A stretch of 64,000 bases of DNA from an uncultured Lachnospiraceae bacterium (lineage in GTDB: Bacteria; Bacillota; Clostridia; Lachnospirales; Lachnospiraceae): assembly GCA_910578475.1 (NCBI GenBank), contig CAJTRK010000007.1:1-64000 (forward strand), in the 5' to 3' direction. A program made the translations under genes and the position numbers. Under the pieces are notes generated by a model that saw only the letters and a list, made by a program, of their open reading frames with translations, was not told the DNA's origin and made no database searches. Positions 7,346 to 17,105 of the stretch are shown piece after piece. Position 1 is the stretch's first letter. The number at the start of each line of letters is the position of its first letter.

Positions 7346-10114
7346 ATGTATCATTGTCATCTTCAGTTTTATTTGACAGGATATCAAAACAGTATTTTTG
7401 AAGTGATAAAGAAGACAGCCCCGTTGGAGAATTTTAACCATGAATTTTCCGAGAGTGACGAGCCGGATGGTGCACTGGCGGCCGGCGCGGATGTGATTCT
7501 GGCCAATTTGCAGGGAATGAATGCAAAAGAAGCGTTGTATACACTGTTAGGAGCAAAGAAGAAAGAAGCCGATTTGATTCTGGTTCTGGAGAAGGGGCAG
7601 TTTGCTTTCGAGGGGCCGGAGGCGGAGAATGCGCTGAAAGAAATCCGGGATATCTGGACGCTCCCCATGTCTGAAGCGGAGGTGGGATTCCGCTTTAAAA
7701 AATGGCAGCAGGAGTATAAGAAAAAATTGGATTACTGGCAGGAAAGTCAGTATCTGGAAGCGACGATTGATAACATACCGAGTCTGATTTGGTATAAGGA
7801 TAAAAACGGCGTGCATGAGAAGGTCAATGACAGTTTTTGCAAAACGGTCAATAAGACCAGGCAGCAGGTGCAGGGGCAGCGTCATGCGTATATCTGGGAT
7901 GTGGAGCAGGATGACCCTGCCTGCATCGAATCCGAGCGCATTGTCATGGAGAAAGAAGAGACTGCCATTTCGGAGGAAGTCATTCAGACGGGCGGCGGCA
8001 TGAGAACGCTCATGACCTATAAATCGCCTCTGTACGACTGGGATGGTAGCGTTATGGGAACGGTGGGCGTCGGAATTGACGTAACGAAAGAACATGCTTA
8101 TGCGCAGGAAATCGTGCGGAAAAACCGTTCGCTTGAGACTATCTTTATGGCAATCGACTGCGGCGTTCTTTGTCATTCTCTCGATGGAATGCACATTTTA
8201 AGCATTAACCGTGCGGCGCTCAGGATTCTTGGCTATGAGTCTTTGAGCGATTTGGAAGCGGAAGGCTTTGATGTGGTTGCGGATTCGGTCCTGGAAGAAG
8301 ACAGAGAATCACTGGTGACGGCAATCAAAGAGCTGAGAGAGAAGGGCGACAGTGTCAGCATCGAATACCGCGTTCAGCATAAAGACGGCCAGGTCGTACA
8401 TGTTATGGGGAATATCAAGCTGCTCGAAGAAAACGGTCAGCTATACTATCAGCGCTTTTTATTGGATTGTACGGAACAGAAACTGCAGGAAAAGAAGAAT
8501 GAAATTTATCAGAAAGAACTGATTCAGGCGCTGTGCATTGATTACAATTTTGTGTGTTATTTTAATCTCGATACGGGAATGGGGTCTCTGCTTCGGAACA
8601 ATGTCGAGAACGGAAGCGTGTTCAATCCTCTGCTTGGAAGGGAAATTTCGTTAGAAGAAAGCATGGAGCTTTACATAAAGAATGTCGTTTATGAAGGAGA
8701 CAGGGACAGTGTGAGCCAGGCATTTTCCAGGGAGAAAATATCGGCGGAGCTGTCTGAGAAAAGAACCTATTATTTGAATTACCGCATTGACAGAAACGGC
8801 AGAATTCAGTACTTTCAAATGAAGGCTGTGCGGGCCGGTTCCTGGGACGAAAGCCGTGGCATTGTGCTTGGCTTCCGCAACATCGATGAAGAGACGCGCA
8901 ATGAGATGGAACGGACGAGACAGCTGGAGGATGCGCTTACCCGGGCGAAAAAAGCGAGTAAGGCAAAGAGTGTATTTCTTTCCAATATGTCCCACGATAT
9001 CCGGACGCCGATGAATGCCATCGTCGGCTTTACGAACCTTGCAATATCGCATATTGAAGAACGGGAGCAGGTGGAAGAGTATCTTGAGAAGATTAAGTCG
9101 TCGGGAGACCATCTTCTGAGCCTGATTAACGACGTGCTGGATATGAGCCATATCGAGAGCGGTAAGATGCACATAGATGAGAAGGTGTGCAGCCTTCCGG
9201 AAATCTTGGACGGACTTTATAATATTTTACAGGCGGATGTCAAAGCCAAACAGCTGTCGCTTCGCATCGAGTCCGTCGATATTTCGGACGAGGAAATTTA
9301 CTGCGATAAACTGCGTCTGGACCAGGTGTTGCTGAATCTGCTGAGCAATGCCGTGAAATACACGGAGAGCGGCGGAAGCATCCATGTGAAAGTCACCGAG
9401 ACGCCGGGAGCGATGAGCGGATACGCGAATTATGAGTTTGTCATCAAAGATACCGGTATCGGTATGAGCGAAGACTTTGTTAAGAAAATTTTTGAACCTT
9501 TTAAAAGAGAACTGGACAGCACGACGAGCGGTATTCAGGGAACCGGCCTCGGCATGGCGATTACCAAGAACATCGTGGAAATGATGGGCGGCACGATTTC
9601 CGTAGAAAGCGAAAAAGGCGTCGGGTCCGAATTCAGAGTCTGCCTTACGTTCCGCATCAATACCGGCGAAAAGCTGGTTCATATGTCGGAATTTGAAAAC
9701 GTTATGAGTCTGGAAGAGCAGCTTGCGGAAGTTCCGAAGGGACGCATTCTGCTTGCGGAAGACGTGGAACTGAATCAGGAGATTGCCGCGACGATTCTGG
9801 GGGATGCGGGCTTTGAGACGGAAATTGCAGGAAACGGCCGGATTGCGGTCGATATGCTCGCAAAATCCGAGCCGGGCTATTACCAGGTAATCCTGATGGA
9901 TGTACAGATGCCCGTTATGAACGGATATGAGGCGACGAAAGAAATTCGCCGGATGGAAAATCAGGTTCATGCTTCCATACCGATTATCGCGATGACGGCG
10001 AATGCTTTCGAAGAGGATAAGCAGGAGGCGTTACGAAGCGGTATGAACGGTCATATTGCCAAGCCGATTGATATGGAAATTCTCTTTGGGGTACTGCGTC
10101 AGATACTCAAATAG
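7346..10114 (+). CDS. PAS-containing hybrid sensor histidine kinase/response regulator
   Basis: A 922-residue soluble kinase with no membrane segment. Order: an N-terminal ~110-residue region resembling a degenerate receiver domain; PAS domains at about 130-250, 255-380 and possibly 390-520; a HisKA dimerisation helix with the phosphorylated His550 in NMSHDIRTPMNAIVGF; HATPase_c with DTGIGM and GTGLGMAI; and a C-terminal receiver with phosphoacceptor Asp852 in LMDVQMPVMNGY and the conserved KP lysine. It starts behind a strong GGAGGAG site and a consensus promoter. It probably senses a cytoplasmic signal through PAS. The partner is not adjacent; the helicase gene follows after 16 nt. Confidence 0.9.
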   Translation: MYHCHLQFYLTGYQNSIFEVIKKTAPLENFNHEFSESDEPDGALAAGADVILANLQGMNAKEALYTLLGAKKKEADLILVLEKGQFAFEGPEAENALKEIRDIWTLPMSEAEVGFRFKKWQQEYKKKLDYWQESQYLEATIDNIPSLIWYKDKNGVHEKVNDSFCKTVNKTRQQVQGQRHAYIWDVEQDDPACIESERIVMEKEETAISEEVIQTGGGMRTLMTYKSPLYDWDGSVMGTVGVGIDVTKEHAYAQEIVRKNRSLETIFMAIDCGVLCHSLDGMHILSINRAALRILGYESLSDLEAEGFDVVADSVLEEDRESLVTAIKELREKGDSVSIEYRVQHKDGQVVHVMGNIKLLEENGQLYYQRFLLDCTEQKLQEKKNEIYQKELIQALCIDYNFVCYFNLDTGMGSLLRNNVENGSVFNPLLGREISLEESMELYIKNVVYEGDRDSVSQAFSREKISAELSEKRTYYLNYRIDRNGRIQYFQMKAVRAGSWDESRGIVLGFRNIDEETRNEMERTRQLEDALTRAKKASKAKSVFLSNMSHDIRTPMNAIVGFTNLAISHIEEREQVEEYLEKIKSSGDHLLSLINDVLDMSHIESGKMHIDEKVCSLPEILDGLYNILQADVKAKQLSLRIESVDISDEEIYCDKLRLDQVLLNLLSNAVKYTESGGSIHVKVTETPGAMSGYANYEFVIKDTGIGMSEDFVKKIFEPFKRELDSTTSGIQGTGLGMAITKNIVEMMGGTISVESEKGVGSEFRVCLTFRINTGEKLVHMSEFENVMSLEEQLAEVPKGRILLAEDVELNQEIAATILGDAGFETEIAGNGRIAVDMLAKSEPGYYQVILMDVQMPVMNGYEATKEIRRMENQVHASIPIIAMTANAFEEDKQEALRSGMNGHIAKPIDMEILFGVLRQILK

Positions 10115-10130
10115 CGAAAGGCTCACGGGA

Positions 10131-13100
10131 ATGAAAGACTGTTTACGGTTATTTGATACGGAAACGTCGGACTGGTTCCGGCGGACACTGGGGGAACCCA
10201 CTCCGGTACAGAAGGAGGCATGGCCTGCCATAGCCTCCGGCTCCCATGTACTGGTGTCTGCCCCGACGGGAACCGGAAAGACACTTTCCGCATTTCTTGT
10301 ATTCTTAGATAATATGAAACAACAGGCTGCAGACGGCTGCTTAAAGCAGGAGCTGCAGCTTATCTATGTGTCGCCGTTAAAATCTCTGGCGGCGGATATC
10401 CGGGAAAACTTAAAACGGCCGATGGAGGGAATCGGCGGAGAAGGACTGATTACGACAGCCATCCGCACCGGGGACACGACGTCCGCGGAACGGCAGCGGA
10501 TGATAAAGAAGCCGCCTCATATACTGATTACCACGCCGGAATCTCTCTATCTGCTGCTGACCAGTAAATCGGGTCAGAATATGCTCTGTACGGCGGGAAC
10601 CGTCATTGTGGATGAGCTCCATGCGTTAATTGACACCAAAAGAGGCGCACATCTGATGCTTTCGCTTGCAAGGCTTGACGCATTATGTGAAAAACCACTC
10701 CAGCGCATCGGCCTTTCCGCGACCATTTCGCCGCTTTCCGGCGCGGCGGCATACCTGGCGCCGGAAACGGTCAGTATCGTTGCGCCTTCGATGGAGAAAA
10801 AGACGGAAATTCAGATTCTCGGTTCTTATGTGGACCTGGGAAAGAAGAGAAAAGACCCGGTGTGGCAGGAACTTTCCGAACTGGTATACCGGTATTGCCA
10901 GGGGAAGCGGAGCGTCATCGCTTTCGTAGAAGGCAGGCGGTATGCGGAAAAACTTTCGTATTATGTAAATTTATTGGGCGGAGAAGATTTTGCCCGTGTC
11001 CACCACGGAAGCCTTTCCAAAGAACAGCGGCATGAGACGGAACAACTTTTGCGGGATGGAAAATTACGGCTTCTGTGCGCCACATCTTCGATGGAACTCG
11101 GCATCGATGTGGGCGAAATAGACCAGGTATTGCAGGTAGGCTGTCCGCGGACGGTTTCCGGTACGATGCAGCGGCTCGGGCGGGCGGGACATAATCCTTT
11201 CCGAACAAGCACCATGTATATGTTTCCGAGGACGGCGGCGGAAAGCGTTTTGTGCGGTCTGACTTCGGAGCTTGCAAGAAACGGGTGCGTGGAAAGGATG
11301 AATCCGCCGGAAGGCTGTCTGGATGTACTGGCGCAGCATCTCGTTTCCATGGCGGCTTTTAAAAGCTATACGCTCGATGAAGTTATGAAAATACTGCCCG
11401 GAGCATGGCCTTTTCGTAACATAACGCGAGGAGACGTACAGTCGGTGTTGGAAATGCTGGCAGGGGATTACGAGCATAAACGGGATGTTCCGGCCAGACC
11501 CAGGATTTTGTATGACAGGATTCATGAAAAAGTGGAAGGAGACGGTTATAGCCGGATGCTCGCCGTTTCCGCGGGCGGAACGATTCCGGATAAAGGACTT
11601 TATACGGTCAGAACGGAAGATGGCGTTAAAGTAGGGGAAGCGGACGAAGAATTTGTCTATGAAACACAGAAGGGCGACCGTTTCATTCTCGGTTCTTTTG
11701 GCTGGAAGGTCGTGCATATCGGAAGGGATACGGTGACGGTGACACAGGCGCCGGTCGAAGGCGCGCGTCTGCCCTTCTGGAAGGGGGAACTGAAAGGAAG
11801 GGGAAGGGAAACGGGAGAAGCTTTCGGGCGTATTCTGCGTCTTTTACAGGAGGCGGCGGAGAATGGGAATCTGGAAAAAGAACTGTCCCGGCTCGGACTG
11901 GATGAATCCGCCGTCATGTTGGCTTCCGGCTACCTGAAAAGACAGATTGCGGTAACCGGAGGGTTACCGGATGATAAGACGATTCTGGTAGAGCATTTTA
12001 AAGACCAGTTCGGCCATGCGCAGCTCATGTTCCATTCCATATTCGGACGGCGTATCAATGCGCCGCTCGCCTTATTGGTGAGTCAGCTGATTCGGAGCGA
12101 AATGGGAATTGAAACGGGCTGCGTGGATGAAGAAGACGGATTTCTGGTATATTCCTATGGAAATAAACCGTTTCCGGAAGGCGTGCTCGAAAGACTCGTG
12201 CCCGAAAATGTGGAAGCGCATCTGGCGGCGATGCTTCCGGAAACACCTCTTTTTAACATGGCATTCCGTTACAACTGCGGCAGAGCGTTGATGATGGGAG
12301 TGCGCAGAAGCGGGAGGCAGCCCTTGTGGATGCAGCGGCTGCGAAGCGCGGAGATGCTGGAGCAGGCTTTGCAGGAGGAAGACCATCCGCTGATTCGGGA
12401 AACGAGGCAGGAATGTATGCGGCAGTTATGGGATGTGGAAGGCGTCAGAGAACTGCTTTGCATGATTCGGACCGGACTGCTGGCGGTGCGGGAAGTTTAT
12501 CCGGATATGCCGTCTCCCATGTCTTTGCCGCTGCAATGGGCACAGGAAGCTGCCGTCATGTATGATTATGCGCCCACGCCGCGGAAGATTCATGCGGCCG
12601 TGGAAGCGGCGCTGCACAGAGTCGAAAACGACGTCCCGGAAAAAGAGCTGCTGCGTCCGGGCGAGGAGGAGCTTTTGCAGGTGCGGGCAAGAGAAAAGCT
12701 GCCCGAAGACGAGAAACAGCTTCATTCCCTTCTGATGGCAGAGGGGGATTTGGCGGCCGGAGAATTGGACGTTCCGGTGGAATGGCTGGAAAAACTGGCG
12801 GCGGAAGGCCGTGCGCTTTACCTGGAGCAGGGGCTTTGGATTGCGGCGGAACAGGAAGCATTGTACCGGGAGGCTCTCGGTGATGAGCCGGGGCGGAATG
12901 CCGCGGACCGGAAGGAAGAAGTCCTGAAGCTCGTCCGCCGGATGCTTCGCTATCGGGGCGCGGCGACGGCAGAACAGACCGCCGGCCGGTATGGCTTTTC
13001 AACAGAAGATGCGGAGGAGGTATTGGAAACGCTGTGCGGCCGGAAAGAAGCCATCCGGCAGGAGAGGGTCTATTATCATGCGGCGCTTTATAAACGGGCG

Positions 13101-14273
13101 AGGGTCCGGACGTTAAAGAACCGACGGGATGAAATCAGAACCTGTCCTGCGGCGGCTTATGCGGCGCTGCTGATTTCCCGCATCCGGTGCATGGCGCCTC
13201 CGGAAGAGGCGCTGCGGATAACGCTTCCGACGCTGACGGGTATGGCTTTTCCGGCGGCTTTCTGGGAGGACTTTCTGCTTCCGGCCCGGGTCAGAAATTA
13301 CAGAGAAAAACTGCTGGATGAACTGCTTTCCACGGGAGAGTATTTCTGGTGTATGGAGGCGGGTGGAAAACTTCGTCTGGAAAATACGGAACGGATTGAC
13401 TGGGACAAAGAACCGGAAATTCCTTATGAAACGCTTTCGGAGCCGGAAAGGATGCTGACGGAGACGCTTATGAAGCGGGGCGCGAGCTTTATTCAGGCGC
13501 TTGGCGGTGCATCCGGCGATGCGCCTTATGATGCGCTCTTTTCGCTGATGGAAAAGGGAATCGTGAATGCCGACAGCTTTGCGCCGGTGCGGCTTTTGAT
13601 GAACCGGAAAAAAATCGAAAAATCCGTGGCAAGGCAGCGGGCAGGAGCCAGAGTAAAGGCGTTTTATACAGGACGCTTCGATTTGGTGAGAGCGCTTCGG
13701 CCGCTTTCGGTGCAGGAACAGATGACGGCCTGCTTTGATCGGTATCTGATTCTATGCAGGGAAACGGCGGCCGCTTTTGGCATGTCCTGGCAGGAAGCGC
13801 TGTCTTTGCTGCGGGTTCAGGAATATACCGGACAGGTCAGACGGGGCTATTTTGTGGAAGGCCTTTCCGGCGCCCAGTTCATTCGAAAAGAGGATTTCGA
13901 AGTGGTGACGGCGAGACTGAAAAATCCGCCGGAAGAGATTGCCTGGCTGAATGCGGCCGAGCCGATGCAGCCTTTCGGAAAATTTCTGCCCCATGAACAG
14001 GGCAGGGCTTTTACCAATGTACCGGGGAGCGCGGCGGCTTTCCGAAACGGCAGGCTGGCCGCGCTGTTTGAACGGCAGGGAAAGAACCTGCGGGTTTTTG
14101 AAGAGGAGAGGCCGGAAGAGGTTCTGCGTCTTTTTGCGGAGGATTACCGGAGGGGCAGAATCTATGCGGGAAGAAAACGAATTGTAGTATCGGAATACCC
14201 GGAGGAAGCGGCTTTTGCGCTTTCTGAAAGCGGTTTTATACACGAAATGAAGGATTATGTCCTGTACCGGTAA
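10131..14273 (+). CDS. lhr: Lhr-family DEAD/DEAH-box helicase
   Basis: A 1380-residue superfamily 2 helicase. Walker A is APTGTGKT (Lys50), motif II is DELH (about residue 161), motif III is SAT and motif VI QRLGRAGH. After the two RecA domains come the winged-helix and Lhr-specific core (to about 850) and a long C-terminal region with DNA-glycosylase-like winged-helix folds, as in Lhr of mycobacteria and E. coli (about 1500 residues). Lhr proteins translocate 3' to 5' on single-stranded DNA and unwind RNA-DNA hybrids in repair. I place the start at 10131 because the conserved region begins there and GAAAGG lies 10 nt upstream; an earlier in-frame ATG lies inside the preceding gene. GC is slightly higher than in neighbouring genes. 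Confidence 0.85.
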   Translation: MKDCLRLFDTETSDWFRRTLGEPTPVQKEAWPAIASGSHVLVSAPTGTGKTLSAFLVFLDNMKQQAADGCLKQELQLIYVSPLKSLAADIRENLKRPMEGIGGEGLITTAIRTGDTTSAERQRMIKKPPHILITTPESLYLLLTSKSGQNMLCTAGTVIVDELHALIDTKRGAHLMLSLARLDALCEKPLQRIGLSATISPLSGAAAYLAPETVSIVAPSMEKKTEIQILGSYVDLGKKRKDPVWQELSELVYRYCQGKRSVIAFVEGRRYAEKLSYYVNLLGGEDFARVHHGSLSKEQRHETEQLLRDGKLRLLCATSSMELGIDVGEIDQVLQVGCPRTVSGTMQRLGRAGHNPFRTSTMYMFPRTAAESVLCGLTSELARNGCVERMNPPEGCLDVLAQHLVSMAAFKSYTLDEVMKILPGAWPFRNITRGDVQSVLEMLAGDYEHKRDVPARPRILYDRIHEKVEGDGYSRMLAVSAGGTIPDKGLYTVRTEDGVKVGEADEEFVYETQKGDRFILGSFGWKVVHIGRDTVTVTQAPVEGARLPFWKGELKGRGRETGEAFGRILRLLQEAAENGNLEKELSRLGLDESAVMLASGYLKRQIAVTGGLPDDKTILVEHFKDQFGHAQLMFHSIFGRRINAPLALLVSQLIRSEMGIETGCVDEEDGFLVYSYGNKPFPEGVLERLVPENVEAHLAAMLPETPLFNMAFRYNCGRALMMGVRRSGRQPLWMQRLRSAEMLEQALQEEDHPLIRETRQECMRQLWDVEGVRELLCMIRTGLLAVREVYPDMPSPMSLPLQWAQEAAVMYDYAPTPRKIHAAVEAALHRVENDVPEKELLRPGEEELLQVRAREKLPEDEKQLHSLLMAEGDLAAGELDVPVEWLEKLAAEGRALYLEQGLWIAAEQEALYREALGDEPGRNAADRKEEVLKLVRRMLRYRGAATAEQTAGRYGFSTEDAEEVLETLCGRKEAIRQERVYYHAALYKRARVRTLKNRRDEIRTCPAAAYAALLISRIRCMAPPEEALRITLPTLTGMAFPAAFWEDFLLPARVRNYREKLLDELLSTGEYFWCMEAGGKLRLENTERIDWDKEPEIPYETLSEPERMLTETLMKRGASFIQALGGASGDAPYDALFSLMEKGIVNADSFAPVRLLMNRKKIEKSVARQRAGARVKAFYTGRFDLVRALRPLSVQEQMTACFDRYLILCRETAAAFGMSWQEALSLLRVQEYTGQVRRGYFVEGLSGAQFIRKEDFEVVTARLKNPPEEIAWLNAAEPMQPFGKFLPHEQGRAFTNVPGSAAAFRNGRLAALFERQGKNLRVFEEERPEEVLRLFAEDYRRGRIYAGRKRIVVSEYPEEAAFALSESGFIHEMKDYVLYR

Positions 14274-14345
14274 GCGTAAATTTTTTGGATAATCAGCCGG
14301 CTTCTTTCTTTGCCAGAAATTTCTCTGAATTTTCGAGTCTTTTTA

Positions 14346-14427
14346 TTGACAATTATAGCAGAAAAATGGTATTTTAGATGTGATAGGGAAATCGTCAAAA
14401 ACAAGTATTCTGAGCATTTGGTATAAT
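14346..14427 (+). promoter_or_regulatory. Promoter region of the signalling array (two candidate promoters)
   Basis: A perfect TTGACA (14346-14351) with TATTTT 18 bp downstream, and nearer the gene an extended -10 TGGTATAAT (14419-14427) 50 nt before the start codon. Either could drive the genes from 14478 on. The gap 14274-14477 holds no gene. Confidence 0.55.
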
Positions 14428-14477
14428 GATATTAATAACATGACGATTATTAACGAAGAGTGAGACAGGAGACGACA

Positions 14478-15581
14478 ATGGAACAGGAGATGGAAAACTT
14501 AAAACAACAAATCTTAATTGTTGACGATGAAGAAGTAAACAGAGAAATATTGAAGGAAATGTTCAAAGACGGCAAATACGAATTGCTTGAAGCGGACAAC
14601 GGAGAAGACGCTGTTGCGAAATTAAAGAACAATGACCGCATCGTGCTTGTTCTGTTGGATATCGTAATGCCGATTATGGACGGTTTTGGCGTGCTTGAGT
14701 ATATGCACGGACAGGATATGCTGAATGATATTCCGGTCATCCTGATTACGAGTGAGGATGCGCTGGACAGTGAAGACCAGGCATATTCCTATGGAGTTGC
14801 GGATGTTATACATAAACCTTTTTATCCACATATTGTTAAGAGAAGAAGTAAGAATATTGTAGATTTGTACCAACATAAATATAATATGGCGGTACGTCTG
14901 AAAGAGCAGGAAGCGGAGATTCGGGAACAGGAAAGAAAAATCCGTGAGAATTCCGAATTTATGATTGAAACGCTCAGCTCCGTTGTAGAGGCAAGAAGCG
15001 CGGAAACCGGAGAGCATACGAGAAGAATCAAATATTTTACCCGGATTATGCTCAAATATCTGATGAAATATTATCCGAAGTACGGCATCACGCAGGAACA
15101 GGTTGATGAGATTTCCAGAGCGTCAGCGCTGCATGATATCGGTAAAATCGGCATTCCGGATGCGATTCTCTTAAAGCCAGGCCGTTTAACGCCGGAAGAG
15201 TTTGAAATCATGAAGACGCATACGACCGTCGGCTGTGAAATTCTGGAGAAATCCTATAAAGACCAGACGAGTGAGTTCTATCGTTATTCCTATGATATCT
15301 GCCGTTATCATCATGAGAGATGGGACGGAAAGGGATATCCGGACCACCTGGTAGGGGATGAAATTCCGATTTATACGCAGATTGTCGCGATTGCGGACGT
15401 ATATGACGCACTGGTGAGTCCCAGAGTTTATAAGAGCGCATATGCCAACGGTATGGCATATGATATGATTATGAATGGAGAGTGCGGTCAGTTTGCACCG
15501 GATGTACTGGAATGTTTTGCGCTTGCAAAGGAAGATTTCTTCAATATTGTTGAAGTAATTAAGATGTTCGATTTTTCATAA
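14478..15581 (+). CDS. Response regulator with intact HD-GYP c-di-GMP phosphodiesterase domain
   Basis: A 367-residue RpfG-like protein. The receiver domain (residues ~10-125) has phosphoacceptor Asp61 (LLDIVMP) and the KP lysine. A coiled-coil linker leads to an HD-GYP domain with all the expected ligands: His180 in TGEHTRR, HD at 219-220 in LHDIGKIGIP, His248, HH at 278-279 in YHHERWDGKGYP, and Asp307 in IADVYDAL. Such proteins hydrolyse cyclic di-GMP when phosphorylated. The ATG at 14478 is preceded by ACAGGAGA; an earlier GTG at 14460 lacks an RBS. It is the first gene of a signalling array. Confidence 0.92.
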   Translation: MEQEMENLKQQILIVDDEEVNREILKEMFKDGKYELLEADNGEDAVAKLKNNDRIVLVLLDIVMPIMDGFGVLEYMHGQDMLNDIPVILITSEDALDSEDQAYSYGVADVIHKPFYPHIVKRRSKNIVDLYQHKYNMAVRLKEQEAEIREQERKIRENSEFMIETLSSVVEARSAETGEHTRRIKYFTRIMLKYLMKYYPKYGITQEQVDEISRASALHDIGKIGIPDAILLKPGRLTPEEFEIMKTHTTVGCEILEKSYKDQTSEFYRYSYDICRYHHERWDGKGYPDHLVGDEIPIYTQIVAIADVYDALVSPRVYKSAYANGMAYDMIMNGECGQFAPDVLECFALAKEDFFNIVEVIKMFDFS

Positions 15582-15591
15582 AAAAATTGTG

Positions 15592-15623
15592 GGCAGCAAA
15601 GACTTATGATGATTTTTGCTGCC
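15592..15623 (+). other. Intercistronic hairpin
   Basis: GGCAGCAAA (15592-15600) and TTTGCTGCC (15615-15623) form a 9-bp stem between the HD-GYP regulator and the following kinase. There is no U-run, so it could stabilise or process the message or partly attenuate it. Confidence 0.45.
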
Positions 15624-15659
15624 TCTCGATATATTAGGGGAATTTGGGGGAGGAACAGA

Positions 15660-17087
15660 ATGGAATGGAGTGAAGGGCACGCATTCCCGATTGAGGATGC
15701 GTTGGAAATGGTCTTTGTATTTGACCGCACAGGTGTAATTTCCTATGCTAACGCCGCCGCCAAAAAGAAGCTGGAATTTGAAGAGGATTTGTGCGGAAGG
15801 CACATCAGCGATATTTTCCCGGGAGCTTATAAACCCACAGAGAACGGTTTTGAGACGGAGTATCCGTTTGGCAGCGAACTGCATAACTTTGTGGCATACC
15901 GCAAGAATCTGACCTGTTTTCCGGTGGAAGCCAGAACGATAGAAAGCGCACGGCAGAAAGACACCTATATCTGCATGGCCAATGATATTCTGGAAAAGGA
16001 ATATCTGAACAGGGAGATTACCCATGTCAAGCAGGAAGCGGAACAGGCGTTAAAGGTGAAATCGGAGTTTGTTGCTAACGTAACGCATGAACTTCGGACG
16101 CCGGTCAACGGAATTCTCGGCAACACGAGAGAACTGATTGACACGGTCAGCGACGAACAGATATTGAAGGCGCTGCGGCTGATAGAGAGATGTTGCGGCG
16201 ATATGAATAAGATTATCAATAATATTCTGGATTTTTCAAAACTGGAAGCGGGAAAGTTTACGTTGGAGCCGCGCAGGTTTCATTTCCGAAATATGTTGGA
16301 TTATGTAAAGACGCAGCATATTAATAAACTGACAGAAAAAGGAATCGGGTTTTTTATGACGGTATCGCCGCAGATACCGGAGTATATCGTCGGAGACGAG
16401 CTGCGCATCATACAGATTCTGAACAATCTGCTTTCCAATGCCCTGAAATTCACCGCAGTCGGAAAGATTACCGTAGAGGTTGTCAGAACGGCGCGTGTAA
16501 AGGATAAAATAGAGCTTTTCTTCATCGTAAAAGATACCGGAATCGGTATCGATAAAGCAGACAAGGACAAATTGTTCCAGAGCTTTTCACAGGTAGACGC
16601 TTCCATTTCCCGCAAGTATGGCGGAACGGGCCTCGGCCTGAATATCTGCAAGCAGCTCGCGGAGCTGATGGGCGGTAAAATCGAAGTGGAAAGCGAGAAG
16701 AATAAGGGAAGCACTTTTTCTTTTTCCATATGGGTAGGTATCTGCGAGGGAGAAGATGCGGCGGAACAGCCGGAAGACGACGGCAACGGCATGCACATCT
16801 TTACGATGGCTCCCGGCGGAGAAGAAGAGGAACATTCGGACAACGTAACGCAGTACGGTACGCCTGAGAACAGGGAGGCGCTGAAAAAGAATCTTTCGAA
16901 ACTGATTCTCTGTGTGGAAATGGAGAATTGGGAAAAGGCAGAAATGTTTATGGAAACAATCAGGCAGCTGACACAGGATGCGCCGCGTGAAGTAAGCCGC
17001 GTGATTCTCAGATTGAAGATGGCGGTTCAGAAAGAAAGTTATGAAAAGGTAAATGCCGGTTACGAAGAGCTGAATTCGATTTTATAA
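15660..17087 (+). CDS. PAS-sensor histidine kinase
   Basis: A 475-residue soluble kinase. An N-terminal PAS domain (about residues 5-115) is followed by a HisKA helix with His143 in NVTHELRTPVNGILGN, HATPase_c with DTGIGIDKAD and GTGLGLNIC, and an acidic linker leading to a ~75-residue helical C-terminal domain (NREALKKNLSKLIL onward) of unknown role. There is no receiver or membrane segment. The start at 15660 is set by GGGGGAGG 6 nt upstream. Flanked by two REC-HD-GYP-type regulators, it is the obvious donor of phosphoryl groups to one or both. Confidence 0.9.
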   Translation: MEWSEGHAFPIEDALEMVFVFDRTGVISYANAAAKKKLEFEEDLCGRHISDIFPGAYKPTENGFETEYPFGSELHNFVAYRKNLTCFPVEARTIESARQKDTYICMANDILEKEYLNREITHVKQEAEQALKVKSEFVANVTHELRTPVNGILGNTRELIDTVSDEQILKALRLIERCCGDMNKIINNILDFSKLEAGKFTLEPRRFHFRNMLDYVKTQHINKLTEKGIGFFMTVSPQIPEYIVGDELRIIQILNNLLSNALKFTAVGKITVEVVRTARVKDKIELFFIVKDTGIGIDKADKDKLFQSFSQVDASISRKYGGTGLGLNICKQLAELMGGKIEVESEKNKGSTFSFSIWVGICEGEDAAEQPEDDGNGMHIFTMAPGGEEEEHSDNVTQYGTPENREALKKNLSKLILCVEMENWEKAEMFMETIRQLTQDAPREVSRVILRLKMAVQKESYEKVNAGYEELNSIL

Positions 17088-17105
17088 AAAGAAAGAGGGG
17101 CGGAC

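Noticed and set aside
10056..10130. Earlier start for the helicase gene inside the kinase gene
   Set aside because: It would add residues overlapping the kinase end with no homology, whereas the conserved region and a usable RBS fit 10131.
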